Of a stretch of DNA of 64,000 nt, positions 1 through 12,748 are shown in pieces. Numbering within the stretch: the stretch's first letter is position 1; each line of letters begins with the position of its first letter. The DNA lies in assembly GCA_019828595.1 (NCBI GenBank), contig JAHQRK010000021.1:372001-436000 (forward strand). The letters are read 5' to 3'. This DNA is from Aphanomyces cochlioides. Lineage: Eukaryota; Oomycota; Saprolegniomycetes; Saprolegniales; Verrucalvaceae. The position numbers and the translations under genes are program-made. The notes under the pieces are model-generated. The model was given only the letters and a program-made list of their open reading frames with translations. It ran no database searches and was not told the origin of the DNA.

Positions 1-885
1 TTCTTTCTGGCCACGCAACGCGATGTTTCATTTCAACTTATGGCTGGAATCTACTAGCGTGGTTTTATCACTCATCGTTATATTAGAGATTTAACACCCT
101 TAGAACAAACACTAAACTCTAAGGTAGTCTCAAGTGTGCTGATGATTGCCTGCCTTTTGAAGTCAATAAAGGCATTTTCGATTGCCATTTGAGACTTGCA
201 CGTAAGAGTCGCTGTCTCATGACTTGTGTTTTTGGCCAATTAAACACCGCACAACTTTTAATAACTATTGATTGGCTGAAATATACATAGTAGGATTATT
301 TTTTTGTGAATTCCGAAGACAAGTCATTCTTATGCCGCAAGGAGACTGCGCCTAAAGCGTAAGCGGTCTACAATCTTGTAGGCAAAATGGTCATGAACGC
401 GAACACTTGTGATTCTCCTCCATTATGCGTGGAACGAAGTAAATTCTATCGTCAAAGAGATCTCGGTTGGAACAACCCTTCAATGTTTAGTATGTATGCT
501 CATTGTGCTTGTCATTGCTAAATCTTGATATTGTTTCTAGGAGCGCTTGTACGAAGCCCCATTCGTAGCAGTGAGCACTTTATGAAGAAAGCTAAAAATG
601 GTTCATGTCGGTAGCTTCATCCACAAAATTCCCTTCAAGGAGATCTCAGTTTGGACCACCCTTTCCATGCTTAGTATGTGCGCACACAGTATTGCTAGAT
701 GTTTAAATTGATTTTAGGGGCGATCGTACGAAGCACCATGAGTGGCAGTGCGCATTCATGAAGAATAGATGAAGTGTTTCATATCGTTAGCCTTGTATAG
801 CTTGTCCCGGTATTGATGGGATTTCTGGGTTGGCTCGCTATTGATGTTCACGTCAAAGAGTCATTTTGATCTGGATTTCGGGTTT
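1..885. other. Non-coding stretch upstream of the transporter
   Basis: No reading frame here has recognisable protein features. The only clear structure is a diverged tandem duplication (453-797, listed separately). The stretch ends at a palindromic promoter-type motif close to the first gene. It could hold the decayed end of an older gene or a promoter region; nothing in it supports a firmer call. Confidence 0.5.
453..797. repeat. Diverged tandem duplication, unit about 165 bp
   Basis: Unit 1 (about 453-620) and unit 2 (about 636-797) share ordered blocks: AGATCTC, TTTAGTATGT, GTACGAAGC and ATGAAGAA, followed by a TTCAT..CG-TAGC block, at matching spacing. Mismatches and small indels separate them, so the duplication is old. 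Neither unit has a long open frame. Confidence 0.6.
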
Positions 886-894
886 TCCGGATAA
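886..894 (+). promoter_or_regulatory. TCCGGATAA motif upstream of the transporter
   Basis: TCCGGATAA lies 84 bp upstream of the chosen ATG at 978. The same palindromic core recurs upstream of at least seven other genes in the window, which is the reason for calling it regulatory. Function is inferred. Confidence 0.4.
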
Positions 895-977
895 GTCATC
901 TCAGGAGTCGTGAAGGATCGTTCAAGGTGTCGCAGCATCCAAGACGCCTGCTCTTACCACGACTTGAAGCACTTGGA

Positions 978-2836
978 ATGCCTCTGTTGGATAAAGAAGA
1001 AGAAGGAGAAACTGAGACGATGGCCAGCAGCAAAGACCATCAAGATGACGAACGGTCGCTATTAAAGGAAGAGGTCGAAGACGACGTTGATTGCAGCGTC
1101 AACAATGCAAGTGGAGACGTCGACATGGTCTGACGACTTGAAGATTACATGGGTTGTTCTAATGTGTGCATGGCGATAGGAAGTCGAAGCGATAGGATGT
1201 GGTTTTTTCCATTTCCGCATGGTTGCGTACGTACACTCGTGTCTGCAATATGCAATGAGAACTTGTTTTCGTAGCATTCTTGGCTTGGGCAATGCTTCAG
1301 ATGCCGTTGAGATCCTCGCGATGAACTATATTTTGGCCGACTATGGACGCATCACGCCGTGGGAATCCAGTTAACCATTTCTTTATATCGAAATGTCATC
1401 CAGTGTCTAGGTTTCCTCACCGCTGCTGTATTTGCTGGAATGTTAGTCGGTGGCTTGGTTGGCGGAGTGCTTGCTGACAAGTTTGGCCGCCGACCGATTG
1501 TGCTCTTGAATTTGGCTATCAATGCCACCTCTGCGCTGTTCTCAGCTGTCTCTCCAACAATTTCCGCGCTCATTTTCTTCCGCACATGTGCTGGATTTGG
1601 TAGTGTCTTGACGCTCTCAACGATACTCATTTGCCTTCTCGTTATAGGCGTCGGTGGCATTGTGTCGTGTTTGTTTGCACTCTGTGTCGAACACCTTCCA
1701 GTTGCCGCACGGGGCCGATACATTACAATTTTGTGCTCATTTTGGATGCTGGTACGTCGCTACGAAGAACACGAACCATTTCGATTTTTCCTCTTATAGG
1801 GATCCATTCTCACAGCTGCCGCAGCATGGATTATGCTGGGCAAAACTTTAACCACGCATGAACGCATCCTCCCTTGGTGCAATTGGCGCTACTTTGCCGC
1901 CTGGGCAGGTCTTCCAGCTTTCCTCTGTGGCCTGCTTGTCTTTTTCTATGTACCTGAGAGCCCTCGGTTCCTAGTCTCTCAGAAAAAGTTTGACGAAGCG
2001 TCAGCTGTTCTCAAAGACATTATTGTTTTGAATGGTCTAACTCGCCGCGTCCCGCATTTAGCACCCCCAGACGATGTTACCAAGATGAATACTTTTGGGT
2101 TACGTCATCTCTTTTCTCCATCGCTACGTTTGACGGCCATGTGCCTCATTGTTACAGCATTTGCTCTTAGCTTTGGTACGGCTGTGCTAAGTCGTACAAA
2201 TATCGATCATATGATCAAATCTAGGCTCGTATGGGATATCAACGTGGATTACCAAGTTGTTTGTCAACATTGGGCTCTCAAATCCATATGCCAATGCGTT
2301 TTTGTATGCTGGCGCCAACCTCCCTGGGAATCTCTTTAGGTATTTTCCACTCCGGTGTTCCTTCAAGACTGAAATGTCTTAGTTATGCCGTCGTGGATGC
2401 GTGGGGAGCTCCAACTCTTGTGATGGCTTCACTTGTCGCCGCAGCTGCATGTGCAATGCTCTTTTCGATTGAAATGGACGATTCCAAGACTACGATTGTC
2501 TTTTTAGCTTGTCTTTTCAATGCACTCACAACATCAGCATGGAATGCCGTACGACGACGCCTGGCTTGATATGTTTCATTTGTCTTCTAGTTTGGCGTAG
2601 CCTCAACCAATGCGTTTCCACTGGCAGTTCGTGTGTCTGGCCTCGCACTTGTCAACAGTATGGGTCGTCTCGGTGCGATATCAGCTCAATTCGTCAATGG
2701 ATTTCTCATGGGCCCTCCGCCCCATTTGATGGCTCTGCTACTCGTGACAGCTTGCGTTCTCTTGGTTGGCGCAGCGGCTGTGCGATGCATCAAAACCACC
2801 TCCGATCATCTCGCATCTTCTTCCAGCTTGCATTAA
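978..2836 (+). CDS. MFS transporter, SVOP/SV2-like
   Basis: Polytopic major facilitator superfamily transporter resembling synaptic-vesicle-2-related (SVOP) sugar/organic-ion-type carriers; the substrate is unknown. Splicing is needed. An acidic N-terminus (MPLLDKEEEGE..) is followed, after an intron, by EAIGCGFFHFRMVA, then ILGLGNASDAVEILAMNYIL. A 38-nt intron near 1373-1410 leads into SSFLTAAVFAGMLVGG. The MFS signature loop is LADKFGRRP (about 1480), and PESPRFL near 1965 ends the sixth helix in this family. Later exons give further hydrophobic segments, and the last ends ..ASSSSLH with TAA at 2834-2836 inside an AATAAA-like signal. The ATG at 978 was chosen because the frame is open further upstream only through non-ATG codons. 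The next gene starts 45 bp downstream on the same strand. Exact exon borders in 1990-2620 are uncertain. Confidence 0.85.
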
Positions 2837-2881
2837 ATAAAGCATGTATGTATGACTTGTCGATTGACTTCTATTTTCGGG

Positions 2882-4770
2882 ATGACTCGAGTCCATGGTC
2901 TAAATGAAACGCCTTTGCCGCGGCGGCGCGTCGTGTGGCATAAACCCATGGCCTTCTTGAGCCTCCTCATCGCATTCAACGTCGCCACCATGGTAAGAAA
3001 GAAACCCTTCAGGAAATCCAACTTCACGAAACTTTCTTGTAGCCGATGAAGGCCTATTTGAGTGAAACACTGCCATGGCAAACCACGCAAGAGCGCAACA
3101 AGACGCTCGAGTCTTTGGACTTCGCAACTTATAATGCGGATGCGATTCGATGGCTGCAGAATTATTACACACCAGAGCTCTTAGCCGAACAAGGTCGACT
3201 CTACTCGGATCGAGCGAATGGAACCACAGTCTTGCACTGGCCAGTTCATCGCAGCGCATCGGAGTTGACCACATTTCCAGGTACATCTCGGTCTCACCAA
3301 CAAATTTAACGGTCAATTACGCATGCTAGGAGCATTCTTCTATGGTTTTGGGATTCGTCAGGCATTGAAGCAATTCTTGGAAGCCCATCAAAATTTGGAG
3401 AATGAAACATTTGGACGATGTCAGCATGTCCAATTCTTGTCGTCGCGCTTGGGTGAATTTTGCGTCTGGATAAATCCACCGACGGACACTAGCGATGAGA
3501 TCCAAGTTTTCCAGGCGCTTGTAAATTGGCAACAATCGTCGTTCTTATGGATCAAATTGGCAGTTCGAATCGTCTTGACCGCTTATGTCTGTCGTGAAAT
3601 GGCCATTTATTACAAGAACTACAATATTTTGGCAACCAACTTTATCAAAGTTGGGCTATCAAACAAATCCATCGTCAAGATTCAGATCTACGTCGGGGAT
3701 CCAACGTGCGTCATCTTGAGCAACGTTTGGGTCTCAATGGCATTCGTCTTGGATTTCTGGTTTAGCATTGATTCCGTTGGGGAGGCTCTGCTTGCCATCA
3801 GTCAAGTCCACGATCTTCCTGCTTTTCTACTTGCCATCTTGTATTGTTCTCGCAGCGTAAGTCACATCGTTCTCCTTGCATTTGAATTAACAAGCGATGT
3901 TTAGGTTTGGTTTGCGTATTTTTCCATGAGGGCGAGCATTATCGTGATCAAACGCTTCCACTTGGAACACTTTGTCCAGCCCATCGATCCTACCATGGTT
4001 GCCATCGCGGCTGTCTTGTACACAGCCCCACTGATGATTCTCTCGACGACAACGCCTCTCATGCACGTCGAATACTTATTGTGGGGTGTGACTTTGTCCG
4101 AGGCTGTTCAACTCGAAGCCATCGATACGTTTCCAAGTAAGCCCCCCTCACATCGTCGCCTTTCACCGAGAGTGTCTCCTTAGTCACGACTGGGATTACG
4201 TTGGCCCTTGGCGCGATTCCGATTATATTCTCCGTGGGGGCCAAATTGTATCACAGTCGTAAGCCATTGCTTCCATGGCTTGAAGTTTGAAATGGTGTTG
4301 TAGGTTCGAAAAGGCAAGTTAAGCGCGGGCCTTCGACCAAACTCTTTGCCCAACCATCAAGACGTACTTCGCTCATGATGTACAATGATCTCAAGCAGCG
4401 CATGGCATGTAAAATTTTTGGTCTTGGTCGACTTTTCAACGACACCGACTCAGTCGGAGGCTCACTGTACAAGCTCCACGAACGGAATCCAGCGTACAAT
4501 CTGATGCCGCTCTTCAGTTATCGAGGCTCGGATTGCTTTGTCGCGTGCTACATGAGCAATGGACAAGTTGTCTCCAGGATGCGACTCACTCTGTGGCGAT
4601 GCCTCGATTGCTTGGAGAAAAACCAAGATCAGGCCATCCATGTTTGCAAGACGGAGCATGACAATTGTCTCAGTCGACTTGATACCACTCCTTGCGCTAC
4701 ATTTTATCCACGACATCCGTCAGCCTTGTGCATCCACGTAGGCAAGGATAAAAGCCCATGGATTTTGTGA
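2882..4770 (+). CDS. Multi-pass membrane protein, family not recognised
   Basis: Spliced gene for a membrane protein I cannot assign. Exon 1 has a short basic N-terminus then a hydrophobic helix (PMAFLSLLIAFNVATM). An intron at about 2992-3042 follows, then a soluble, N-glycosylation-rich segment (TTQERNKTLES.., ANGTTVLHW). After a second intron near 3282-3330 come at least six hydrophobic segments (FLWIKLAVRIVLTAYV, NVWVSMAFVLDFWFSI, FLLAILYCSRS, MVAIAAVLYTAPLMIL, TGITLALGAIPIIFSV). The C-terminal cytosolic domain has paired cysteines and ends ..KDKSPWIL (TGA 4768-4770). An in-frame ATG at 2852 is an alternative start. It follows the transporter by 45 bp and is convergent with the next gene. 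Large lineage-specific membrane-protein families are common in saprolegnialean genomes; this may be one, but that is inference. Confidence 0.7.
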
Positions 4771-4884
4771 AGACACTTGGAGATCCATTGTGAATTCGCG
4801 CTGTCGACTTGGTCAAACTACAACCACGAGCGTGGTGTTGTGATAAAATAATTGCACACGGGTATATAAATCTCTCGACACTAC

Positions 4885-6685
4885 TCACAAAAACCGCTTG
4901 TTGGACCCAATCTCTATTCTGGGCTGGTTGGAAGGTGGAAGGGCCGGTGGTTGCCTCCACGTCGCTGGGTTCACAAGGTTGTCGACACACGAGTCGTAGC
5001 TGTGGCGTCGGGGGGTGTCGGTGATTTGATTGTTATTGGATTCGTTCCGTTCGAGCTGTGTCTCGGGAGCAGCAGTGGGAGCAAGACCATTACTTTGCGT
5101 CGGGAGACGATTGTGCGTGGATGCAGTCAATTTCTTGAGCTTCGAGTGAAACGAGAAGCGTTCTTCAGAGCCGAGAGAAATAATGTCGTCTTCAACGTCG
5201 TTCGAGAGGTGCTGATGTTGAGGCCGGCCAGCACTTCGCGTAAAATCTCCATCCATGAGCATAGGTGGTGGTGGTGGTCGAGAAGACTTGGTGGCAGTCT
5301 GGGGGTGACGCACTGGTACTTGTGGTTTTCCATACGAGTCGTGAGGGTGGCCATTGTATGGATGCCGGTTTGCTCGGTTGGCGCTCAATGTTGGATCGTC
5401 GATTTCGTCCTTAGGCGTGAAAATTTGGCTGATACTACACGAGATATCTGTAACCATTGTACCACCACCGTCAGAGTCGTTGTCGTCGTCTGGAGAATAT
5501 ATTTCACGCATCCGTCCGACATTTTCTATAATGTTGTTGGAAGCTCCTCGCGAATTTGCAGAGCACAAAGTGCAGATGCAGATTTGACGGACGCCGACAC
5601 CTGGTAAATCTAGCTCCCACGTTGACTGGCAGCTCTTACATACGACCTACGGCATATCATGAGAAGGATCCATTTGTGGGGGAGTACCTCGCCGCATTTA
5701 CGGCAGGTGTGCTTTCGGTGAAAGAACTGAAAGCGCTTATAGCATAGGACACATTCAATTTTTGTGTGTTGCAGGGGCAATTCCAAGTCACCCAAGAGGG
5801 TTTCTGACTCGAGTCGTTGCTCTTGCAGCACCTTGTTCAGATGAGAAAGAGCTGAGAGCTTTCGACGGGCCATGACGTCCGATACAACGTGAGGTGTTGT
5901 ACCCTTAGCATCCAATTCGAGAAAGTAGTGGCATTCGAGTTCTCCCGACTTAGGGGTCTCGACAAAAACGAATCCTGAATTGTACAAGCTTGCACGGATA
6001 AGCTTGAGTGAGTCGAGTGGTGGACAGCATGCCAATTTGATTGAGTGCATAGAATAGCCCCATCCCCGACGACCATCAGGAGTGACAAACTCTTCGTGGC
6101 ACTATGAATTGCAGTAAGACATCAAGTAGAACCGCAATGGTGTCGTACCTCGAGGTAGAGGAAATCTCTATTCTGGGAGAAGGGGATGGGAGATTTCACA
6201 CACTCCCAAAAGACCCCTACATAATCACGAGGACGAGCTCCGCTTGGTCGGACGAGGTTGTACAAGACCATACTGTCGAGAATATCTTTGCGGGACTTCA
6301 TGAGATTATGGCCTCGGTCCACTTTGAATTGGAGTGCAATTTCTTCAATTGTAGCATTCACCGTTGTTGTGCCTCTGATCATTTTCGCAGAGGGTTCGAC
6401 GATGGCGTTGTTGGAGGACGATGGTGTTGCCAATTGAGACCCTGATGTGCTCGATATGTCATCTCGCACAGGCAATTGATTGCTCTTGCTAATTCGCACG
6501 CCGTTTTTGACAGAAATCGTTGACCAATCTGAATTCGGGCTGTAGGTGGTCTCAATCAAACGCTGGCAGCTCGCTCGTGCAATTTGAATCATCCTTTCTT
6601 CTTCTTCGACACTCAATTCGGGGCATTGGAAGTAATCTCGCGGAAGCGGGAGATGATGATTCGGACTTGACGGCTGGCGCACCAT
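4885..6685 (-). CDS. START-like / FYVE-finger protein A
   Basis: First of four paralogues in this window. Three exons: 6149-6685, 5688-6101 and 4885-5646, with introns of 47 and 41 nt, giving about 570 aa. Residues about 10-180 form a START-like lipid-binding fold (PLPRDYFQCPELS.., ending RDFLYLEV at the intron). A second part of that domain follows (GRRGWGYSMHSIKLACCP..). Near residue 300 is a FYVE-type zinc finger: CVLC, CRKCGE, VCKSC and CTLC give eight zinc ligands. The classical RRHHCR phosphoinositide motif is reduced to RKHTCR, so PI3P binding is uncertain. The tail is low-complexity (RPPPPPMLMDG). It lacks the C-terminal LALYKQ motif of the other three paralogues. The ATG at 6685 aligns with the paralogues' starts. 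Likely role: membrane/lipid-linked trafficking or signalling adaptor (inference). Confidence 0.88.
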
Positions 6686-7071
6686 AGTCCTGGGAGAAGC
6701 AACGCAAATTCGACACTGACTCGCGCTCAAAAAAAGTCGCGCCTTTCTGAACTGTTTTGTTGAATTTTGTTCGTCAAAATTTGTCAAAAATCCAAATCGA
6801 CTATTTAGACCGTGTATTTTGACGTTTTTTTACCATTTCGTCAAAATGTTGTGAGTAATTCCAAGCAAACCGACATCAACATCAAGTCTGTCTCGATCAC
6901 GCCAGGATCAACACACTGCCCACATCCTCGACACACCCCCTCCACTGTATACGACGAATGCATGTTATTTTTCTGCATTTATTCGACGGCCCTGTGGGGC
7001 ACACGAGAGATCGAACTCTAAAGTGTACTTTCTCGTCGTCTGTTGTTGTTGTCTATTCAATAGACGCAAAA

Positions 7072-7318
7072 AATATTGTCATTTTCAACGAAATTTGTGG
7101 TTTTGACCAAAAAGCGAATTCATTTTCAAATCGATTTCATCATACAGCTGTACTGAAGTGGTGTGTGTCAGTGTGTGTTTTGCGTGAGTTAGGTGGCTAA
7201 TCGATTCTGATTGGCTGACTAATTTTTAATTTTTATTCTAGCCAATCAGAGAAGCCCGTTCGAGTCGGAATCGATTCGAAACCTCGGTCGATCCTCACAA
7301 TTTTGTATCATAAGCACA
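7072..7318 (-). repeat. Dispersed repeat, copy 1
   Basis: Reverse-complement match to 57543-57770. Shared landmarks are GATACAAAATTGTGAGGA, GAACGGGCTTCTCTGATTGG, the CACACTGACACACACCACTT block and GAATTCGCTTTTTG. Identity looks high by eye over about 230 bp. No coding capacity. Confidence 0.75.
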
Positions 7319-7654
7319 ATAATCAATCAAAAATAGAAACCTTGGAAAGCCGTGGCGATCTCAAAGCAGACCAAAACCTGACAGACAACGAGGTGATATG
7401 GCCTGGCACTTTATTCTCCTCTCTTTTGTCCGTCCAGAATCTCGGTATTCTACATCGAATCCTCCTGGTCGCAAGGCATTCCTGCAACGTTTGACGATCC
7501 ACTATTGCACCCGTCGATCGGACTCCACGATTTTCCGACGAATTTTCTCACCTCAATTCCTGTACGATGGACAACTATTTATTTTCTAGCAATATTGTGA
7601 GATTCATTCTAAATAGTGAGATGGGCTGGAAATGTATCGATTTTTTTAATCAAC

Positions 7655-7830
7655 CTCGCAGCCAATCAGAATCGAGTATTCAGCTAATTCACGCAAAACA
7701 CACCCTAACACACCCTAATACACATGCAATTAATTTGGCCGATAGTCGGTTCAACTTGGCTTCAGTATGGTCAAATCGATTTGGAAATGTATTTGATTTT
7801 TGATCGAAAATACAAATTTGACTGAAATTG
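7655..7830 (+). repeat. Dispersed repeat, copy 3 (diverged)
   Basis: Same orientation as the 57.5-kb copy and inverted relative to 7072-7318. It shares CAGCCAATCAGAATCGA, TTCACGCAAAACACAC, CTTCAGTATG and AAATTGACAATAT. It carries extra sequence in the middle, so it is an older or different subfamily member. Confidence 0.6.
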
Positions 7831-8337
7831 ACAATATATTCCCAATATTTCAAAATAAAAAAATTTGAACCATAAAATTTATATGCCATAATATTAAAAA
7901 ATAATTTTCTAATTTGGAATTTTAAATATATGTTGTTGGAAATAATATGAAAATTCGAGGTCCTCGGCATCGAATCTGAGTGTTCAGATATAGCTGGGTG
8001 CAATTACAAATGTATTTAAAATAGTATCTTGCGATTTATGCAAGAAATAACAATGTACTCAGGAGCATCAAGTTTATTTAAAATACGTTTTAAAATATTT
8101 TGACCTGGATAGGTACACCATCTGGGTGAGTCACATTGCAACCTGTATTGATTCCAACGACGAAGCCACGACGATGGCGCCGCAGCCAAGAGGGAAGGAT
8201 TGACGATAGAAGGAAGAAACGGGTGAATAGACGAGAGGAAGAGATCGGAAGTTGGCGGTGGAAGGGCTGTTTGATTTAATATTATATGCTTTTTAGATAA
8301 GAGAGGTGGGGCGAGAGACAGAGGAGGGCAACGTAAA

Positions 8338-10504
8338 TTACATGGGGACACGCACGGCTTTCATTTGCTTGTAGAGCGCGACGAGATCGTTTTCATCTTG
8401 AGTGGGTGCATTGAGTGTTTGTTGAAGTTTTTCCCGCAGACCGTCAATGGAGTGGCCGCCAGACTCGGGGGTTTCGACGTCATCGAGGAAGCTGATGCTG
8501 CCAGAGCTCGTCGACGTATGTGCTGGCGTTGCGGTGGTATTCGAAATGAAGGACGAATTGTCCTTGCCACGGCCAGATCGGACGGCAAGTGGCTGAGGTG
8601 GCGAGATGTTGTTGCGACGACTCGAGCTGTCTTCGATGCCAAACGTGGGGAATTGGTAATTCTTCCTGGAATCAGCCAACAACGAGCGTTCGATCGACTT
8701 GAGATCCTCAGACGTCGCGTAATTTGGCGCGCTCGATCGAATGCCAACCAACTTGTTGTCGTGGAACTCAAAAGTTTGGCCAGATTTACGCGGTGTGTAC
8801 GATTTCTTGGCAGGCGATGGCGGAACGTACTTCAGCACAGACTCAACCTTGTTCATGACCATGTCAGGCATGCTTTCGCGGCGATACGTCGCTGGTTTCT
8901 TGAAGAAAGAGCGACTTGACGGGACAATCGGAGCAGATGAATGGGTGGACGACTCGACGGCAAATGAATGCGAAAGCAAACGATCCGTGGAGACGAGATC
9001 CCAAGCAGATTCCTTGACGTGCTGATTGTCGCCTGTACTCTTGGACGTTCGCTGGTATGTGTAATCCATGGAAGGCGTGACGGGCGACGGCAATTCCGGT
9101 GGTGGGGGCACAGACGCAGCTCCAGCATCGTTGGGGGACGTTTCTCCAGTCAACAGAAGCATCGAAGTTGACGTTCGACGGACATATTCGTGCAATGCCC
9201 GTGATCTAGCACTCTGCAGGACATTGATAGGCGAAATGTCGGAGTCGCGGCCCATCAATTCGGTCACATTGTCTTCGTCAGCCGTACGTAGGAGCTGCGT
9301 ATTGAGGAAATGTGCATTTAGACCGAGAGAGCGTTCTCGCGTGTCTTGGGAGCAATTGACGCACACACGGACGTTTTTCTTTGCCTTGCGGCCATTCGCG
9401 GTTGGCCCAGTGACGCGGAAGAACGACATATTGGAAGACGATGCCAGATCAACTGTCCAGAGACCCTGGCACGACATGCAGACAACTTCACCACACTTTC
9501 GGCAGCGGACTTTGTGACGCATAAAGAGCCCAAACTTCTTGTGGCAGATATGGCAAGCGTTACGATCACGCTTAGGCACCAGATCTGCATCACCAAGGAC
9601 AGGTTCTTGACTCAGTCGTTTTTCATGGAGGAAGCGGTTGAGTGCTAACACTTCCGAGAGATTCTTGCGAGTTGCAAGACGAGCGACAACACGGGGGATG
9701 TTGCCTTTCAAGTCGACTAACGTCATTTGAACGACATTGAGAAAGCCCGGGAGTTCGCTTTCTAGAAAGACAAAGCCGGATCGTTGAGTGGTCGCACGGA
9801 CAAGATTGAGTGCGGATAATGCAGGGCATGCATTAATGGAGACGGATTCTCTCGCTAGAACCCATCCACGACGCCCATCTGCATCAACAAATTCATCATG
9901 TGTCTATGGGGACGCTAAGATCACGGACAAGCAAGCAAACAAGTACCTCAACAAAGCATAAATCTCGATGTTTCCCGAGTGCAACGGGGGACTTGACCGC
10001 ATACCATCGTACGGTAATATTATGCCATGGGTTCTGTGATGTGGGAGGGACAAGGGTGTACAGAAGTGAGGTGTCAAGGCAGTCTTCGTTGTACAAGTTT
10101 GCAAATTCGCGTGCTTCTCGCGTCGTCGGTCTTTGAAAGAACGATGCGACTTCTTCAATGGAGGCCGCAACTTGAGTGACGCAGGCCCCCATCATAACAT
10201 TTCCGTGGAATTTCTTGGTCCATTCTCGCTTCGAATGGCCTTCATACATGAGTGCATGCATTTCCATATCGCCTCCGCCGTGGCCGCCTCGATGTGTCGT
10301 CAGAATCGACCCTCGAAATGGTTTCGCGGATCCTTCATTGCGTCCGATCGGCGTCCATTGGACGGACTCGTCGTTCAACTGCGCATGCTTGATCAGTTCC
10401 TTGCAGGAGGTTCGTGCTATATGAATCAAATATCGCTTTTCTTCCTCGGGAAGAGCCGCCTGGCATTGGAAAAAGTCGTTGCCGACAGGAAAGCGCGGCG
10501 ACAT
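8338..10504 (-). CDS. START-like / FYVE-finger protein B
   Basis: Two exons, 9947-10504 and 8338-9903, with a 43-nt intron (9904-9946); about 707 aa. The intron falls after CFVEV, the same place as in paralogues A, C and D. Residues 1-186 are START-like (PVGNDFFQCQAALPEEEK..), and the second exon opens with THDEFVDADGRRGWVLARES. The FYVE-type finger has CHIC, CRKCGE, VVCMSC and CVNC, with an inserted serine-rich loop (SSSNMSFFRVTGPTANG) before the last pair. The long tail is serine/proline-rich and disordered, ending in the shared motif LVALYKQMKAV. There is no second intron after CGE, unlike A and C. The ATG at 10504 was chosen; the frame extends upstream only by non-ATG codons. Confidence 0.88.
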
Positions 10505-12748
10505 GGCCAAACTCGATCTGATGGGTGTCAAAGCAAATGTCACCTTGATTACTCATGGACTCTCTCAGCCAATCAGATCACGCCGCTAGGCATCCACGAC
10601 GATATTGCAAAGGTCCGGATGGCGTTTTAACCAATAAAACCACCATTGCACCACAGGACATGGGTGGATTGGAAGCGTTTCTGCGGCAGTGACACATGCA
10701 AGAATCATCAATGAGGCATCAAGAAACGATGGAATGGCAGGCGCAAGGTGTGTTGGACGTGCTTGACACCTCAACGCACGTTGAAGTCGTCCTATCAGTT
10801 GCGAATAAAACGCGCTTTATTGACGAAGCGTCAACAACTCCATCATACGATTTTGACTTGGAATTTGTATACTGTCAGTTCGAACAATGACGCCAGTACG
10901 TGCGACATGCATTCTTCAAAATTCCTACAATAGCAATAGTATTGTACAGTACTCACTTTTTGGAATTACGCACGCATTCGTTTTGCAATGGTATTGCACG
11001 AACGAGCGCGATCGCGAGGGCCAGGAAAGACGCAGAGCGCACGCATCTTGTCCATGACAGAGGAGACACAGAAGATGCGCAGGCTGGGTGTGCTTTTGAT
11101 ACGCTTTGAAACAACATTGTTGTCGCGGACTTTGGCAGCCAATGATTGGGAAAACCACCTGGCGTGTGTGACACATGGCAGTACCAACAGGTATATACTG
11201 TGTACATACTGTAGCCTCGCCACTTGGCAGCCATCTAATTCTAGAAGGAGTAGCAAGGGAATCGAAACGACGTCACGAAGAGAGTATCAAGGGCAACAGG
11301 TCGTCAGTGGAGAAGTGTACATAGTGGGCTCTTGAATCATCACGTTGTCAAAAACATGTCATGAATGGACGAGACGGATTTTGCAATACCCATTCTATTT
11401 TAATTCGAAGGACAATGGAGTACAGTATTGCAATAGTAAGCATTGCAATGCAATGGAATCCCACTCGTTTCCATCTGTCCTTTCTATCCATGGAGGACAG
11501 ATGGTTCAACTCGCGAGGATTCATGGAAGCGGCGTGAGATCTCGTCCGTCCATCCTCCTTCTCTCCACTGGGCTCATTCTAAAGATCCAAGCTGAATGTT
11601 CATTTCTAGAAGCGCCGAGTCTGAACGCAAGGCGGCGGGACGGAAACTTACTGGCCGCCATGGGAATCTCCAAACCGACGGCTGATTGTCGTACAGATTG
11701 ACAAGGTTCACCCAGTTACGCTCGTGTGTAATCGATGTGGCTTTGGACGGCGACGTGTCTGTGTGTGCTGTCGGCCTCAACATCCGTCTCGTTGACCGCC
11801 CCGTTGATGAAGCCATCACATCGATCCAGAAAGGCGGACGTCAATGATCAAGCCAGCGTTGTCATTGAACATCATGTGGTATCCAAGGTTTTTCGGGCAA
11901 AAGCGATGAGCTGGTTGAGTTGATGGGGAACACAAGAGTGAGAGCTTAAACACTGCTTGGAGCTACCGCGACAAGACTTTGGATGCCATTGATGGATGAA
12001 ATCTCTGGGTGACGAACAAACACAGTCTGCTCTTTGCTTGAGATGGATTATTGTTTGGCAAATTGGTAGAAGGCCTGGATGGACGTCAATGGCGGCCACA
12101 CAGCAATCGATTCAAGACAGCCACAAGGAAGCATGCTCGGATTACACACGAAACATATCACTGTGTTGCTTGTGTATCTCGTGGGAAAAGATGAGTCCAA
12201 CTGCCAGGAAGACATCAGCCACACGGATTGCCATCACAAAGCTTGCAGCGCTTTTTGAAAATTGTCATCATGGATCGGACTGCGGCATTTTCAAGGGAAC
12301 TTGGCCCTGACGTCGTACGCTCCCTTGCCATGAAGCTTATTCCATCAACGGAAACCATGACATGGCATTCATGATGGTGTAACATTGCACATTGCGCTAC
12401 ATACTCACTAGCCCAAGTTGACACAATTTGACTAATGGTGCAGGATTAGATGCACTCCATCTTTGATTCATAACGCCTATTCCCAACCATCGAGGTTCTC
12501 CATGTGATCATGCACATTGCCACCATCACCAGCACGATGGTTTCGCTATAACGTTAGTCAGCTTTCACAGGCCATGCTCATGACTGACACCCACCGCTGT
12601 TTCTCAGTATGATTACAGCTTGTAGACCTGACTAACGTTATGACGAGATCCTTGGACAAGAGGTCTATCAAGGTATTTCCTCTGCACAAGTTAGAGACGA
12701 CAAGTGCCTTGGTGTTCCATTACGCAACTCATCAACTGAAGGACATTG
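10505..12748. other. Gene-poor stretch between FYVE genes
   Basis: Many short frames on both strands but none with recognisable motifs or a plausible spliced protein. GTCCGGAT at 10613-10620 is close to the promoter motif seen elsewhere and would sit upstream of FYVE gene B. Pieces around 11700-12430 have coding-like composition on the minus strand but are broken by stops, so a decayed gene is possible. Confidence 0.45.

Larger units (their letters stand above)
6686..8337. other. AT-rich intergenic region with inverted dispersed repeats
   Basis: Divergence zone between FYVE gene A and the 3' end of FYVE gene B (both minus strand). No convincing gene. It contains copies of one dispersed repeat in opposite orientations (7072-7318 and about 7655-7830) and several ATTGG/CCAAT boxes. 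The stretch 7830-8020 is very AT-rich. Confidence 0.6.

Noticed and set aside
11345..12430. Several 60-120-codon frames between FYVE genes
   Set aside because: Overlap each other on both strands, lack motifs and cannot be spliced into a credible protein.
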